Shown: positions 17,670 through 27,584, counted from the stretch's first letter. The stretch is DNA of 64,000 bases from Granulicella arctica (GCF_025685605.1 NZ_JAGTUT010000001.1:2976001-3040000); one strand, 5' to 3'. Made by a program: numbers and translations. The notes: a model not told the origin generated them from the letters alone.

Positions 17670-18258
17670 ATGCCACCGTGACGATGACCAATTCTAGCGG
17701 CTGCTGGCGCTTGCAACGCCGCACCTAAGCTCGTGCTGAGTCCGCTTCGCGGAAAACGGCGTTTTCGGAAACAACGATGAGAAAGGGAAGCGCCGGACCT
17801 CCCGGCGGATGGTTTAGGCATTACGATGATTGGCGAGTAGATTGCAAAAGCTGATGGTTGAGGACGGAAGAAGATCAACCTCAGGAGATACCCTATCGCA
17901 ACGACAACTGGTCTCTGCAATGGAACCTTCAATCTCCAACATCAGAAGCTTTTTCAAGGCGATCCACTCACAACACTATCTCGTTATGTCTGTCCTGAAT
18001 GCGGGACGCCCATCGTTCCTCGGCGTAACGGTATTCAATGGACCTCGCAGCCTCACAGCAGCCCTAGGGCACCCGATACGTCCGCCGCCTATACGGTCAG
18101 GCATGAGGTTTCAGTTCAATCCTTCCATCCAGCAGACGAATAAGGCTGAGGATGAAAATCAGAGACAGCCAATTGAAAGGCTCACCAGCAGACTGATGCA
18201 GCCCTAGGCCTAGCCGCAGGTAAAAGCTAACTACCAGGGGCAGTAAAGCAGAATGAGG
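17670..18258. other. Gene-poor stretch with repeat copy 4
   Basis: Holds the fourth palindromic repeat (17748-17772). On the minus strand at about 18110-18240 a startless frame reads NWLSLIFILSLIRLLDGR, which may be the tail of a lost membrane protein. No intact gene seen. Confidence 0.35.
17748..17772 (-). repeat. Short palindromic repeat, copy 4
   Basis: CGCGGAAAACGGCGTTTTCG plus GAAAC, the best-preserved copy. GGAAAAC and GTTTTCGG pair as an imperfect palindrome around CGGC. Confidence 0.55.
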
Positions 18259-18528
18259 TCATGCCCGGTTGCATTCCGGGCACTCATTGACATGGTTCCA
18301 AAACTCGACAGAATCTCCATGAGCGTCCCGATCATCTTCGGCACTAAGGGGCGCGAGAGGGGAAGCATTCGGTGTCCGTGTGCAGTGTTCCATCCAGAGT
18401 TCGATCCCTGAGGGACATTCCAGAAAGAGCTCCGCGACATTGAGGGTTCGAAGGAACTCTCTTGCCATCTCACGATGAAGATGTTCTTCTACTCGCAGGA
18501 CGAAGGCTTCATCCATGATTTTGGCCAT
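18259..18528 (-). CDS. Hypothetical protein with C-terminal Cys-x-x-Cys
   Basis: 89 residues from ATG 18528 (MAKIMDEAFVLRVEEHLHRE); a longer frame from TTG 18633 exists, but its extra residues look non-coding. A helical N-terminal half is followed by a C-terminal segment SVEFWNHVNECPECNRA. It resembles a degenerate zinc-finger tail of the kind seen in anti-sigma factors, although no HxxxCxxC motif is complete and no membrane helix is present. Function unknown; no linked sigma-factor gene is visible. Confidence 0.5.
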   Translation of the reverse strand: MAKIMDEAFVLRVEEHLHREMAREFLRTLNVAELFLECPSGIELWMEHCTRTPNASPLAPLSAEDDRDAHGDSVEFWNHVNECPECNRA

Positions 18529-19602
18529 CGTTTTACCTGTGACGACACGCTTAATCGCACCGCTTTCTGTTGTTAGATGCAAAGTTCCTCCCGCGGATTG
18601 ATCTCCGGCAGGAGCAGCTTTGTTGTCAAGCAATCAGTTGATTCGTGCCTAGCGGCCACGTGCCGGGAGCGTCGCGGCGCCTAATGCAGCCGGAGATCGA
18701 GGGTGACGCGTTCTCAAACGACTTTTCAGCGATCTTGTTCCGTTCAAACAAAAACTATCCAGTCCCAACTTTAAAGCGGATACAGCAATAGCTGGTTTTT
18801 AATGATGGTGCACAAGCATTTGATCTTAGCGCTATGGCATCCGGAGATGTTCGACTACGTTTTTCTATGAGCACAGGATATTTCTCAACGGTTTCAACCA
18901 AATTGAACACAACAACGAAGCGGTTTTACAGTATGTAGCGGGCCGTTCCTTTAGAGAGTTTTGTGATCGGACGCGCGGCAGAGACGACAAACTCACAGCC
19001 GTGCATAGCGCCGCTACGTTAGAGATCCTCGACAAGTACAAGATTGCTCATAGTTATGTCGAATTGGACGGTCTCCATTCATTCGTCTTCCCAAGACGGT
19101 TTCTCCCTTCTATGTTTCCGCAGATGTTTCGATAAGACTAGCCTGAACGGCAGCGTGTATTTGTGGTTCTTCAGTGCGTTACAAACAAGAAGCAGTTGTG
19201 TGGGCGACGTTGTCATGGCGCATGGTAAGTGCGGCGAATTACACTACTTTCTCTGACATCCTGGGAAGCTCTGAACTTCTCTGGAATACTCTAAGCAGAC
19301 CGCTTGCCGCACTTTCTGCTCGTAGTCTTAATCGTTTGAAGGAAAAGGCGTCAAACCGCGCCCTCCTGTAACTACGCGGCTCATCCGGCGATTGCCGAAG
19401 TCTAAGTCATACCGGCTCAAACTTGCGACTCACTTCGAGTCGATCCCAATCCAAAGTAAAAACTACGCCGTACTTCGTAGGGAGCAAGGGATTTTATATT
19501 GCACCTCTGGGCGTTTAAAGAATACTGTCTTGCTATATGGCGTTGCGTTCTCCCGTTAGATGAAGGTGTACAAGTGCAATTTCATGCTCACGTGTCGACG
19601 TC
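18529..19602. other. 1.1-kb gene-poor stretch upstream of the GGDEF-EAL gene
   Basis: Contains one startless open frame (18830-19135, listed separately) and otherwise only short frames without family patterns. The 3' end must hold the promoter of the GGDEF-EAL gene. Confidence 0.4.
18830..19135 (+). pseudogene. Startless ORF, possible alpha/beta-hydrolase C-terminus
   Basis: 101 codons open without a usable start, ending TAA 19133-19135. The last third, LEILDKYKIAHSYVELDGLH followed by SFVFPRRFLPSMFPQMF, has the layout of the C-terminus of putative esterases (enterochelin/esterase-D-like), where a histidine sits in a G-x-H before a final amphipathic helix. The N-terminal nucleophile region is absent. 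Probably a gene remnant; family assignment is tentative. Confidence 0.35.
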
Positions 19603-22398
19603 ATGAGAATACTTTGTCCGGTCTTCGCACTGCTGTCATTTTTTTTTGCTCTTACCGGTCCAATGATGTGCCGTTGCGCGATCGCGGATTCTCTCCCACG
19701 CAACCTCACGCAGGTCGGACAAATCAGACGCCTCAGCCAGCAGGAAGCGGCAGGAGCTGTTCCTGTGGTCGTTTCGGGTGTGGTGACCGCATTCTCCGGT
19801 TACAAGAACTCCTTTTTCATGCAAGACAGCCACTTCGGCATCTCTGTCGATCGCACGGACCATGCGAAAGTCCACATTGGGGACTTAGTTGAAGTCACTG
19901 GCACCAGCAATCCTGGTATGTTTGCACCGACAATCATGGCGTCAAAGGTCCGCGTCACTGGTCGCTCCTCGCTCCCAAACGCACATCTTAAGCTTTTCAG
20001 TGATCTTCTGGGCGGAGGTGAAGATAGTCAATGGATCGAGTTACAGGGCGTTATTCATGCCGCGAAGCACCAGCAACTCTTTGGTCATGACATTCTTCGG
20101 TTGACTCTCAGTCTTGGAAATCAAAGCGTCGCTATCCTGCTGCAGCAGTTCGAAACGCTTGATACTAATCACCTCGTTGATGCAACAGTTCGTGTACATG
20201 GGGTCTGCTCAACTTCGTTCAACGACAAGAGACAGTTCGTTTCCGCTGCGCTTATAGTTCCTGATCAAAGAGATATCACTATTGTCGATCGAGTTAGCGA
20301 TGATCCGTACGCAATTCCGCAGGTCCCGGTCCGCAGTGTTCTGCAGTTTGGACAGGCACTTCACCGGGTCAAGATCACGGGCGTTAGCACGTACCAGAGC
20401 GTTGGCCACTCTCTTTACCTTCAGCAAGGCGATGACGGCATCCAGTTGCGAACCTCATCGAAGGAGCAGGTTGGAGTTGGCATGAAAGTTGAAGCTGTCG
20501 GCTTTCCGGTGATGGGCAACTATTCCCCAATGCTGACCGACGCTTCCTACCGCCTGATTGGATCCAGAGCACCTATTCTACCCAAGCACGTGGAGGCGGA
20601 GCAGATTATCGGTCATGCGACATTTTCCTCTATTCCGTATGATCAGCAACTCGTGGAACTCAGAGGTAGTGTTGTTGAGGACCATGAATCGGGAGGTAAT
20701 CGGTTACTTGTGCTCCATATGGGCGATCATGTGTTCGAAGCGAAAGGTGACGAAACCTCGCTCAAGCAACTCAAACGGGTTCAAGCCGGCAGCATGCTTT
20801 CCGTGACCGGGATCTGCGATGTGCATCTGGACTCTGACGGCGCGCCGAGTGGCTTCGATATTCTGCTCCGCTCTCCAAGCGACATTTTAGTTCTCAAGAA
20901 AGCCTCGTGGTGGACACTGCCTCGCACCTTTGTCGTCCTAGGCGGATTCGTTGCGCTCGCGCTCGTAGCAGCCCTGTGGGTCATAGCCCTGCGATCCAGA
21001 GTTCGACGACAGACCCAGACGATCCGCGAGAGCGAATGTCGCTTTCGTGAGCTTGCGCAAGTAGATGTCCTCACGAAGCTACCGAATCGCTTGATGCTTG
21101 AAGAGCACATCACACGAAGCCTTGAGCACTCGAAGATCTGTGATGCCAAAGCAGCGGTCTTCTCGATTGACATCGATCACTTCAAACAGATCAATGACCA
21201 CTATGGTCATCATGTGGGAGATGAGTGTCTCAGGGTTGTCGCCGAGCGCCTTCGCAGCCGCGTGCGCAAGGTGGATTTGATCGCTCGTACCGGCGGCGAA
21301 GAGTTCATGCAGGTGACAGGCTGCCTCGCCGACAGAGAAAGCGCATTGAAGGTCGCCAATGGAATCCTAGAATTTTTTATTGAACCTCTTTCGTTGGCGG
21401 GACATGAGATAAAGATAACGGTCAGCGTTGGAGGAGCTATCTATCCAGATGATGGAGAGACAGTCGAGCTGTTGCGGAAACGTTCTGACCTGGCACTCTA
21501 CGAAGCAAAGCGCGTGGGACGGAATTGTGTGATTTTCGCAAACGAGCGACTGGATACGTCGAATGACTTAACTGCCTCAATCGAAACAGCGCTTCGACAT
21601 GCTCTCCAAACTCGAAGCTTTTATCTTGTATATCAGCCGATCGTCGACTCGGCAGGAGCAATTTGTTCATTTGAGGCTCTCATTCGAAGCTCGAATCTGT
21701 GGCTGAATGAACTTGGTCCTTCGAAATTCGTTCCCGTGGCGGAGAGCAGCGGACTTATCGTTGAAATCGGACGCTGGATTTTCGATGAGGTCTGTCATCA
21801 GGTTGTGACCTTCACTCTTCATGGCATCTGTGAATGCCCGATCGCAATGAACATTTCATGTCGAGAACTCCTTGAAAAAGGGTTCGCGGAATATATTTTG
21901 GAGACTTTTGAGCAACGTAGTATTCCCGGCGGCATGCTTCATTTTGAGGTTACCGAGACAACGATGATGTACGACCCAATTCGAGTGAAGGCCGTCATCG
22001 ATCGTCTCGCAGCCGTCGGCATTCTTTTTTCCATCGATGATTTCGGAACAGGCTACTCGTCACTTTCGCGGCTCCATGAACTGTCGATTAGCCAGCTCAA
22101 AATTGACAAGTCTTTCACGAAGGACTTGTTAGCCGGCGGCGGCTCATACTCGATCGTTTCCGCCATCGTTCAGATGGCGAAGAGTATGCACCTAAGAGTT
22201 GTTGCCGAAGGGGTCGAAACAGAAGAGCAACTTAGATTATTGTCAACGCTCGGCTTGGATCGTTTTCAGGGTTATCTGTTTGAACCCGCAGTCAAGTCTG
22301 ACAAGCTACTGCATGTCCTTCAACAGAATCAGGATCAAGTTGCTACCGCTGACCACAACCAAAGCTTTACCGAGGGGCCTGCGAGTTCATTCTCATAG
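19603..22398 (+). CDS. Membrane-anchored GGDEF-EAL protein with exported N-terminal region
   Basis: 931 residues from ATG 19603. A signal peptide (FALLSFFFALTGPMMCRCAI) leads to about 410 periplasmic residues made of repeated beta units. Each is an OB-fold-like 'V(E/R)V-x-G' strand pair (for example VEVTGTSNPGMF, VRVHGVCSTSF, VEAVGFPVMGNY, LSVTGICDVHLD). One membrane helix follows (about 441-463). The GGDEF domain is intact: GGEEF at about 564 with an upstream RKVD inhibitory site. The EAL domain is also intact: FEALIRS, DDFGTGYSS at about 812, KIDKSF and AEGVETEEQ. It could make or degrade cyclic di-GMP. Stands alone with long intergenic regions on both sides. Predicted to sense an envelope signal. 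Confidence 0.88.
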   Translation: MRILCPVFALLSFFFALTGPMMCRCAIADSLPRNLTQVGQIRRLSQQEAAGAVPVVVSGVVTAFSGYKNSFFMQDSHFGISVDRTDHAKVHIGDLVEVTGTSNPGMFAPTIMASKVRVTGRSSLPNAHLKLFSDLLGGGEDSQWIELQGVIHAAKHQQLFGHDILRLTLSLGNQSVAILLQQFETLDTNHLVDATVRVHGVCSTSFNDKRQFVSAALIVPDQRDITIVDRVSDDPYAIPQVPVRSVLQFGQALHRVKITGVSTYQSVGHSLYLQQGDDGIQLRTSSKEQVGVGMKVEAVGFPVMGNYSPMLTDASYRLIGSRAPILPKHVEAEQIIGHATFSSIPYDQQLVELRGSVVEDHESGGNRLLVLHMGDHVFEAKGDETSLKQLKRVQAGSMLSVTGICDVHLDSDGAPSGFDILLRSPSDILVLKKASWWTLPRTFVVLGGFVALALVAALWVIALRSRVRRQTQTIRESECRFRELAQVDVLTKLPNRLMLEEHITRSLEHSKICDAKAAVFSIDIDHFKQINDHYGHHVGDECLRVVAERLRSRVRKVDLIARTGGEEFMQVTGCLADRESALKVANGILEFFIEPLSLAGHEIKITVSVGGAIYPDDGETVELLRKRSDLALYEAKRVGRNCVIFANERLDTSNDLTASIETALRHALQTRSFYLVYQPIVDSAGAICSFEALIRSSNLWLNELGPSKFVPVAESSGLIVEIGRWIFDEVCHQVVTFTLHGICECPIAMNISCRELLEKGFAEYILETFEQRSIPGGMLHFEVTETTMMYDPIRVKAVIDRLAAVGILFSIDDFGTGYSSLSRLHELSISQLKIDKSFTKDLLAGGGSYSIVSAIVQMAKSMHLRVVAEGVETEEQLRLLSTLGLDRFQGYLFEPAVKSDKLLHVLQQNQDQVATADHNQSFTEGPASSFS

Positions 22399-23564
22399 CT
22401 GGGGACACATGACTCAGGTCAAAAAGCGTGAGCGTCCGGTGCTAGCCGCTTGTACATGGTGTAGCTTCGTCATCATGATGTGTGGATGGTTGGTGGGTTG
22501 GGTGGGAGTTTGGACCTCTGCATCGGCAAAATGCTGAGGTGTGTCGTCAGATGTATTGAGGAAGACGCGAAACGGGAGGGGAAGAGGTGTAAATCCTCCC
22601 GTCAGTCTTCAAGCTACTTTTCTGGCTGCAAGGCAACGAAGAAAGCAGCGGCAACGAACGATCTCGCGACTCAAGGCGAACTCACCGAAACGGCAGAAGA
22701 AGCAGTCGTTTCGAAGAAGAAGCGCAGGCCCGCATGCTGCACGTCGGATTTAGCGATGTCTTGTAATTGAATATCGACCAGATCAAGCCGCGAGCACAAC
22801 CTAAATTGCGAGGCCTGCAAATCCTACCGTTGATGGGACCTGCGACTTCTATGGTGTTAATCAGGTGCTCAGGATGCACGTTCACAAGAACGTCGTCTAT
22901 TTCGCTGCTGCTCATACGTGCGGCTCCAGGTGGCAATGGCGCGCCTTCAGAAAGGGAAACGGCTTTATGTTTTCCTCGCTTTCCATTAGGCTGTCATCTC
23001 CACCGCGGGCGCCGCTGCGTCTTTCGGTTTGTAGTTGGGTCCGTAAAGTAAGCGAGGGTTCTTTCTTATAGCCGATCTTCTCGCTGTTGGTCTGCACCTT
23101 CGGTTCATGCTTGTTGTCCTTCTGTGCCTTCACGGTAGCGAGTGCATGGCTGAGCCGCTTGTTCTCGACGATGGCCGTGTGCCTCACACGCTGGCCTTGC
23201 TGAAGACGCGGTAGGGAAGTAAGTGGCCTTTTCATCGCACCTCGAGCGGTCGATCGCTGAAGTCATAGACCTCGACGTACTGCCTGCTAAGCCATCTGCG
23301 AGCTCGCTACGCTCCTAGCGAAGTATCGAGTCACTAACGTAAGGGACATCAGTGAACTCTTTCCTCTGTTCAGTCGGAGCAGCTTCACTAAAGCTCTCCG
23401 GAGCGAATTACTAGGCTCAGTGGTTCTCGATTCCGCCGCGAGATTCGTTAGAAGTCAATGGCCTGCCGCACGCATACTCTTGCTTGGAAGCGCTTAGAGA
23501 AGGCTCGAAGATCACCTTTATGACGAGAGAATTCGTGCTTTTGCACTCCGCAAGACTTGCTGTC
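22399..23564. other. Gene-poor stretch with one broken small gene
   Basis: Holds the frameshifted gene at 22986-23235. A minus-strand frame ending at 22682 and a Lys-rich plus-strand frame at 22480-22770 exist, but neither has a ribosome site or a recognisable pattern. About 330 bp between 23236 and 23564 show nothing. Confidence 0.4.
22986..23235 (-). pseudogene. Small basic protein with a one-base frameshift
   Basis: ATG 23235 follows GAGGTGCG. The first frame reads MKRPLTSLPRLQQGQRVRHT, then IVENKRLSHALATVKAQKDN and EKIGYKK. One base too many in AAGAAAG (23065-23072) then shifts it. The alternative frame continues sensibly, NPRLLYGPNYKPKDAAAPAV, to TAA 22986. Restored length is about 82 residues. 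The product is basic, and no family is recognised. Either a recent lesion or an indel error. Confidence 0.5.
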
Positions 23565-25298
23565 CTACTGGGCTGCGGCAGTATGATAGAGGCGAACCTT
23601 GAACTCGGCAAGGGTTTCTGGACCACCTATCCATTGCATCGGTCGTATGACCGGGCGACCTTCATCCCCATTGAGTCGGCGACCGGGTTTCCACTTACCG
23701 TTTGTATATAAGCCCTCTTCAATGGTGCCAATTTGCACGCTGGCGGAGTTCACTTCATCTAGCGTAAAAGTGGGGCTTAAATTTGAACCGACAAAAATAA
23801 ACTCATCGGGTGAGACATTGAGGATCAGCCCAAATGATCTGGTGTCACCCGTCATCGCACGTGACTCATACGACACACCACCCGCCATCAGGGTAGGTGC
23901 TGTGGCTGCCGGTTCCGTTGTGCGAAGCTTTTTTACCGTGATCTTGTATCCGCCTAACGTGACGACTTGACTCATTTCTCCTTCGAGCAAGAGAACGGCT
24001 GCAATGTTATTGGCGGCCTGTGCTTGAGCAAGTTCAGGCAACATGCCCTCCAGAGTTCTATAGGACTTCGAGATCTGATCTTCGGGAGTGAGATCATCGA
24101 CGCCAAACACTGCCCAGCCCAGCGCAGCATTGTTTCCGAGGGCCCAGAATAGGTTTCCGGCTTGGTCCCTGGCTTCCGGAATGAAGAGAGGGTTGCCAGA
24201 CCTAGCATAGCGAGAGCACACGCCTTTGAAGTCATCCGCGTAGATGTCGGGAGCGAAAAGATCCACCTGGGGAGCCCCCGCCCGCCATACATCCATGACG
24301 CGAGCTACAGGTCCGCCGCTTGGCCAGTCTCCAGGTAAAGCCATTCCGGGCTGAGGGCCCAGCCATGCGTTCACGTACATAGGAAGATTGAGTTCTGATT
24401 TTCCGGCCCCAATCACGACGTTAATATAACGCGCGTAGTTCCACGCCATGAACACCTCATCCGCCCACTCGCTGTTGCCGAAGACCTCGACCCATGTTCC
24501 TTCTGTCTTGTATCCGCTGCGACCCCAAAGCTCCAAGAGCTCTGGAAGCAGTGTGGTTTTGTTGCTGATCAGATACTTTAAAAGATCGGAGGGGACAGGC
24601 TTCGACCATGCTGCATCCGCCGCGGGAGAACGGTCGCGACTATCACCGAGCAATCCTATTTCGTTCTCCACTTGCATCATGATGACGGTGTGGTGCTCAT
24701 CGACCACCTTGATATGGTGCATCAATGCTCGAAAGGCCTTTGTGTCCGCTGCCATTGCGGCCTCGCCTAAAGGGCTCAGCGGAGGATCGTGTTGTAGCTT
24801 AGACATCGCCATCACGATGGAATTGGTAGATTCGCTCCCCCTCTTAATTTGTAGAGGAAAGCGTTGATGATTCGACTTGACCCACAAGGGAGCATATGTC
24901 GATTCTCCGTTCTTCCACGAGCCAAACCAGATGAGCACCAGGTGGAGATTCCTCTTATGAGCTTCCGTGATCTGTGAATCGACCAATGTGAAATCGAATT
25001 TATCTTCCTCGGGCTCGATGAGTTCCCAGCTCACGGTGCTGATTACCGTGTTCAAGTGCATCGCCGCGAGCTTGTCCCAGATGGGCGCCATATACTCCGT
25101 GGTCGATGCGCTTGAGTTGTGCAGCTCGCCAGCAAGCATGATGTACGGTTTTTCGTCGACGAATAGCTGCGTCGACGAGCCGTTCTTTCCAATATGAGGC
25201 AATGTTTTGATAGAAGGCTTGCGATCGGACGATTGAGCGTTCACGGTACTCATAGAGGTTAGAATCAGCAAAGAGGCCACGCCGTATCTGAGTTTCAT
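23565..25298 (-). CDS. Secreted GH35-like beta-galactosidase (DUF5597 type)
   Basis: 577 residues from ATG 25298; M-KLRYGVASLLILTSMSTVNA is a clear signal peptide, and AAGGATG lies 13 bases upstream (ATG 25310 is an alternative). A TIM barrel follows: ELHNSSAST, NTVISTVSWELIEPEED, LVLIWFGSWKNGES, acid/base Glu in MMQVENEIG (about 209) and the nucleophile Glu in FIPEARDQAG (about 375). These are the two glutamates of clan A glycosidases of the GH35/GH42 kind. The C-terminal beta domain is that of the DUF5597 group. Exported to the periplasm, probably for plant or microbial galactosides. Single gene; the DedA-rhodanese gene lies upstream in the same direction. Confidence 0.82.
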   Translation of the reverse strand: MKLRYGVASLLILTSMSTVNAQSSDRKPSIKTLPHIGKNGSSTQLFVDEKPYIMLAGELHNSSASTTEYMAPIWDKLAAMHLNTVISTVSWELIEPEEDKFDFTLVDSQITEAHKRNLHLVLIWFGSWKNGESTYAPLWVKSNHQRFPLQIKRGSESTNSIVMAMSKLQHDPPLSPLGEAAMAADTKAFRALMHHIKVVDEHHTVIMMQVENEIGLLGDSRDRSPAADAAWSKPVPSDLLKYLISNKTTLLPELLELWGRSGYKTEGTWVEVFGNSEWADEVFMAWNYARYINVVIGAGKSELNLPMYVNAWLGPQPGMALPGDWPSGGPVARVMDVWRAGAPQVDLFAPDIYADDFKGVCSRYARSGNPLFIPEARDQAGNLFWALGNNAALGWAVFGVDDLTPEDQISKSYRTLEGMLPELAQAQAANNIAAVLLLEGEMSQVVTLGGYKITVKKLRTTEPAATAPTLMAGGVSYESRAMTGDTRSFGLILNVSPDEFIFVGSNLSPTFTLDEVNSASVQIGTIEEGLYTNGKWKPGRRLNGDEGRPVIRPMQWIGGPETLAEFKVRLYHTAAAQ

Positions 25299-25422
25299 CG
25301 AGGGTGTCATCCTTATATGAAAAGCGTCGAGTGGTTCGGGCTCTCCAAGTGGCCTCTGCCATCTGTGAACCAAGTTATCTGCCGAGAATCTTATATGCAA
25401 AGCCTCCTTGAGCGACTTGCTC

Positions 25423-26397
25423 TCAAGTAATTTGAATCCTGTATCGTAAGATCGCCTCTTCGGAGGAAAGCAACTCATGAGTTAGGGGAAGTCCTTGCTC
25501 TCGCCACGACTTAAGGCCACCCGCGAGCACCTCAATCTTTTGGACTCCGTGTTTCCTTAGTTCAAGAGCCACACGAGAGCTTCTGAAGTGATTAGGCGAA
25601 GCACAGTAGAGAACAACGTCCAGATCGGAGGGAAACACTACATGGTGAGCTTGGCGAACCTTGCTCGGGTCCAAGCGAACGGAAGTCGGAATTCCTTCTG
25701 TACCTTCAGTCCCTTCTTCGTAGCTCAGAAGATCGAAGATAAGAATTTTGTCACCGCTGCTGATCTTCTGCCATAGGCGTTCTGGCTGAATTCGATGTAG
25801 ATGGAGACTTCGGCTGACTGGAATGAACTTCAACGTGTGCCAGATCATATAGATGGCCAAGGGTATGCCGAGTGCAGCTGCGAGGATGCCGGCAAATCTG
25901 CTCACTTCAACAGCAATGCCGTTGAGTTGGCGGCTGAAAAGCAAGCCCAGCCCCGCATAGGCGGCTGCCCAGATCGCTGCCCCAACGCTATCATAGGCCC
26001 AAAAACGGTATATGCTGCCTTCAGACATTCCCGCTAGCGGCGGCGCAACCGCGTCGATGCCCGGAATGAACTTGGCGACTAGCAAACAGCGCAGCCCGTA
26101 CTTCTCGAATGTTCGCTTGGTCTTCCGAATCTGCTCATTTGGATCGGCAGAGAAAGCGGCGAGCAAACGGAGTACGCGACCGCCATGTTTTCGTCCTATC
26201 AGGAACCATGCCGTATCCCCCAGCAAGGAAGCGCCGATTGCAAGCGCTAGAACAGCTGGAAGGCTGAGCTGTCCCATATGGCAGAGTGCTCCGGCCGCAA
26301 GTAAAAACAGCACTCCAGGAACCGGCATAGATAGCTGGTTGGCAAAGACCGCAACGAAGAGGACCGGATACGTTGTGAGAAGAAGATAGTGATTCAT
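25423..26397 (-). CDS. DedA-family membrane protein fused to a rhodanese domain
   Basis: 324 residues from ATG 26397. The N-terminal two-thirds is a VTT/DedA domain: helices at the start (YLLLTTYPVLFVAVFANQ), the GDTAWFLIGRKHGGRVLR loop, a conserved FIPGIDAVAPPLAGM and two further helices. After about residue 215 a rhodanese homology domain follows (ILIFDLLSYEE, VVLYCASPNHFRSSRVAL, VLAGGLKSWREQGLP), with its catalytic Cys in the CASPNHFRS loop. DedA proteins move or flip undecaprenyl-phosphate and phospholipids. The fused rhodanese suggests coupling to sulfur or thiol state. Clear domain order; the biological link is inference. Confidence 0.85.
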   Translation of the reverse strand: MNHYLLLTTYPVLFVAVFANQLSMPVPGVLFLLAAGALCHMGQLSLPAVLALAIGASLLGDTAWFLIGRKHGGRVLRLLAAFSADPNEQIRKTKRTFEKYGLRCLLVAKFIPGIDAVAPPLAGMSEGSIYRFWAYDSVGAAIWAAAYAGLGLLFSRQLNGIAVEVSRFAGILAAALGIPLAIYMIWHTLKFIPVSRSLHLHRIQPERLWQKISSGDKILIFDLLSYEEGTEGTEGIPTSVRLDPSKVRQAHHVVFPSDLDVVLYCASPNHFRSSRVALELRKHGVQKIEVLAGGLKSWREQGLPLTHELLSSEEAILRYRIQIT

Positions 26398-26573
26398 ACG
26401 ATGACCGCGGCTCTTTCTGAAGTAAAAGATCCTAACGTTGAAGTGCCATTTCCCAGCAAGCGTTTGTTAAGCCGAGGTGCTCAAGCTACAGCTAGAGGTA
26501 CGCTCACGTGTTACGTAGCTCTGTGCTTAGACAAACTGTGGGGTTCTAATCGTCTGTCTTCGTAGTGCAATTG

Positions 26574-27527
26574 CTAACTTGTTACTTTATTTACAGGCAA
26601 CTTCCGTATTTTTTTGGCCACAGCCTTCGCAACCGACTCCGCCACTCCCAAGCTCTCACTGTCCATTCTCTTGGTATTGGTCATGTCCTTCTCTAGGAAG
26701 TTCTGTCCATCTGTGCCGGTGAGTTCAAGATGAAACGAGACGGAAGTCTTGCCAACGAAAAAGCCAATCGGGCCAGTCGAAGCACGGAGTGCCTGGTTAC
26801 CTTTCTTGAAACCGGTTACAGTGATCCTCAGCTTCATTGTCGAACAAGCTGTTCCGCCATCATCATCACCTGCGCGAATATAGGTAGCAGGAGACGGGCT
26901 CTCGCCCAACTCATGGATGAGGCCCTCATAGAGCAACGCACGATACTCCGCAGGTAGCTCTAAGCCACGAGCCATAACAGGTTCAACGACGACAGAGGCG
27001 GAACCTAAGGGTCCACGCTCACACAGTTCAGGTAGTTGGTTTGTGGTTGTCGACATATGAGACGTCATACGAGCGCTGAGAATCTTTGCGGAGGCCATCG
27101 GTACGACGAATACAGCCCCGTGGTATCCACCCTTCTGGTCCAGGTATTCGATCGTGAGGAGATCTACAGACTTTTGCGTAATGGTTGCCACAGCAACGCC
27201 GCCTCCATAAGGAATCATCATTCTCACAATTCGTCCTGTCTTACCCCCAGTCTCAATTCGTTCATTGCCGATTGAGACATGGGTCATGCGCGCAAAAGGA
27301 ATTTCCGCCTTGAACTCGAGGTTTGTGAACAGCAGCTTCGTATCAGTCGTAGTGAGGCGGCCTTTGATATTCGGCTTTGCGTCGGGTAGACCTGTAATCT
27401 GTGTCACGTCATACCCTGTTGAACTCGAGGTTCCTTCCGGGCTTGTAGATTGAGCGAATGCCGTCATGCCCGAGATGAGGCAAAGGGCGATTGCTAAACA
27501 AGTTGCGTGGGGGCGCTGATGGGTCAT
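26574..27527 (-). CDS. Exported protein of unknown function, 317 aa
   Basis: Starts at ATG 27527 with AAGGATTTCATC upstream, giving a signal peptide (ATCLAIALCLISGMTAFAQ). The first part, about residues 35-140, has a beta pattern (IKGRLTTTDTKLLFTNLEFK, IPFARMTHVSIG, VDLLTIEYLDQKGGYHGAVF), and the second half is a different mixed domain ending KKIRKLPVNKVTS. No family recognised. A 16-bp site matching the likely TetR operator of the efflux locus lies 42 bp upstream of its start (27569-27584), so it may be in the same regulon. A MlaD-OmpA gene lies further upstream on the same strand. Confidence 0.65.
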   Translation of the reverse strand: MTHQRPHATCLAIALCLISGMTAFAQSTSPEGTSSSTGYDVTQITGLPDAKPNIKGRLTTTDTKLLFTNLEFKAEIPFARMTHVSIGNERIETGGKTGRIVRMMIPYGGGVAVATITQKSVDLLTIEYLDQKGGYHGAVFVVPMASAKILSARMTSHMSTTTNQLPELCERGPLGSASVVVEPVMARGLELPAEYRALLYEGLIHELGESPSPATYIRAGDDDGGTACSTMKLRITVTGFKKGNQALRASTGPIGFFVGKTSVSFHLELTGTDGQNFLEKDMTNTKRMDSESLGVAESVAKAVAKKIRKLPVNKVTS

Positions 27528-27568
27528 GATGAAATCCTTCCGAAGCACGAAATGGTTCTAGGTAAAAA

Positions 27569-27584
27569 CTAAACGGTACAGTAC
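27569..27584. promoter_or_regulatory. Candidate TetR operator, second site
   Basis: CTAAACGGTACAGTAC, located 42 bp upstream of the exported-protein start. Fourteen of 16 bases match the reverse complement of the site at 35092-35107 (CTAAACTATACAGTAC) between the efflux operon and its TetR gene. It could also overlap the promoter. Confidence 0.55.

Noticed and set aside
17654..17932. 92-codon minus-strand open frame
   Set aside because: Overlaps the better-supported small membrane gene and the palindromic repeat; no start context.
22682..22936. 84-codon minus-strand open frame (EIDDVLVNVHPEHLINTIEV)
   Set aside because: Has some protein-like order, but no ribosome site and it decays into Ser/Leu/Cys-rich sequence.
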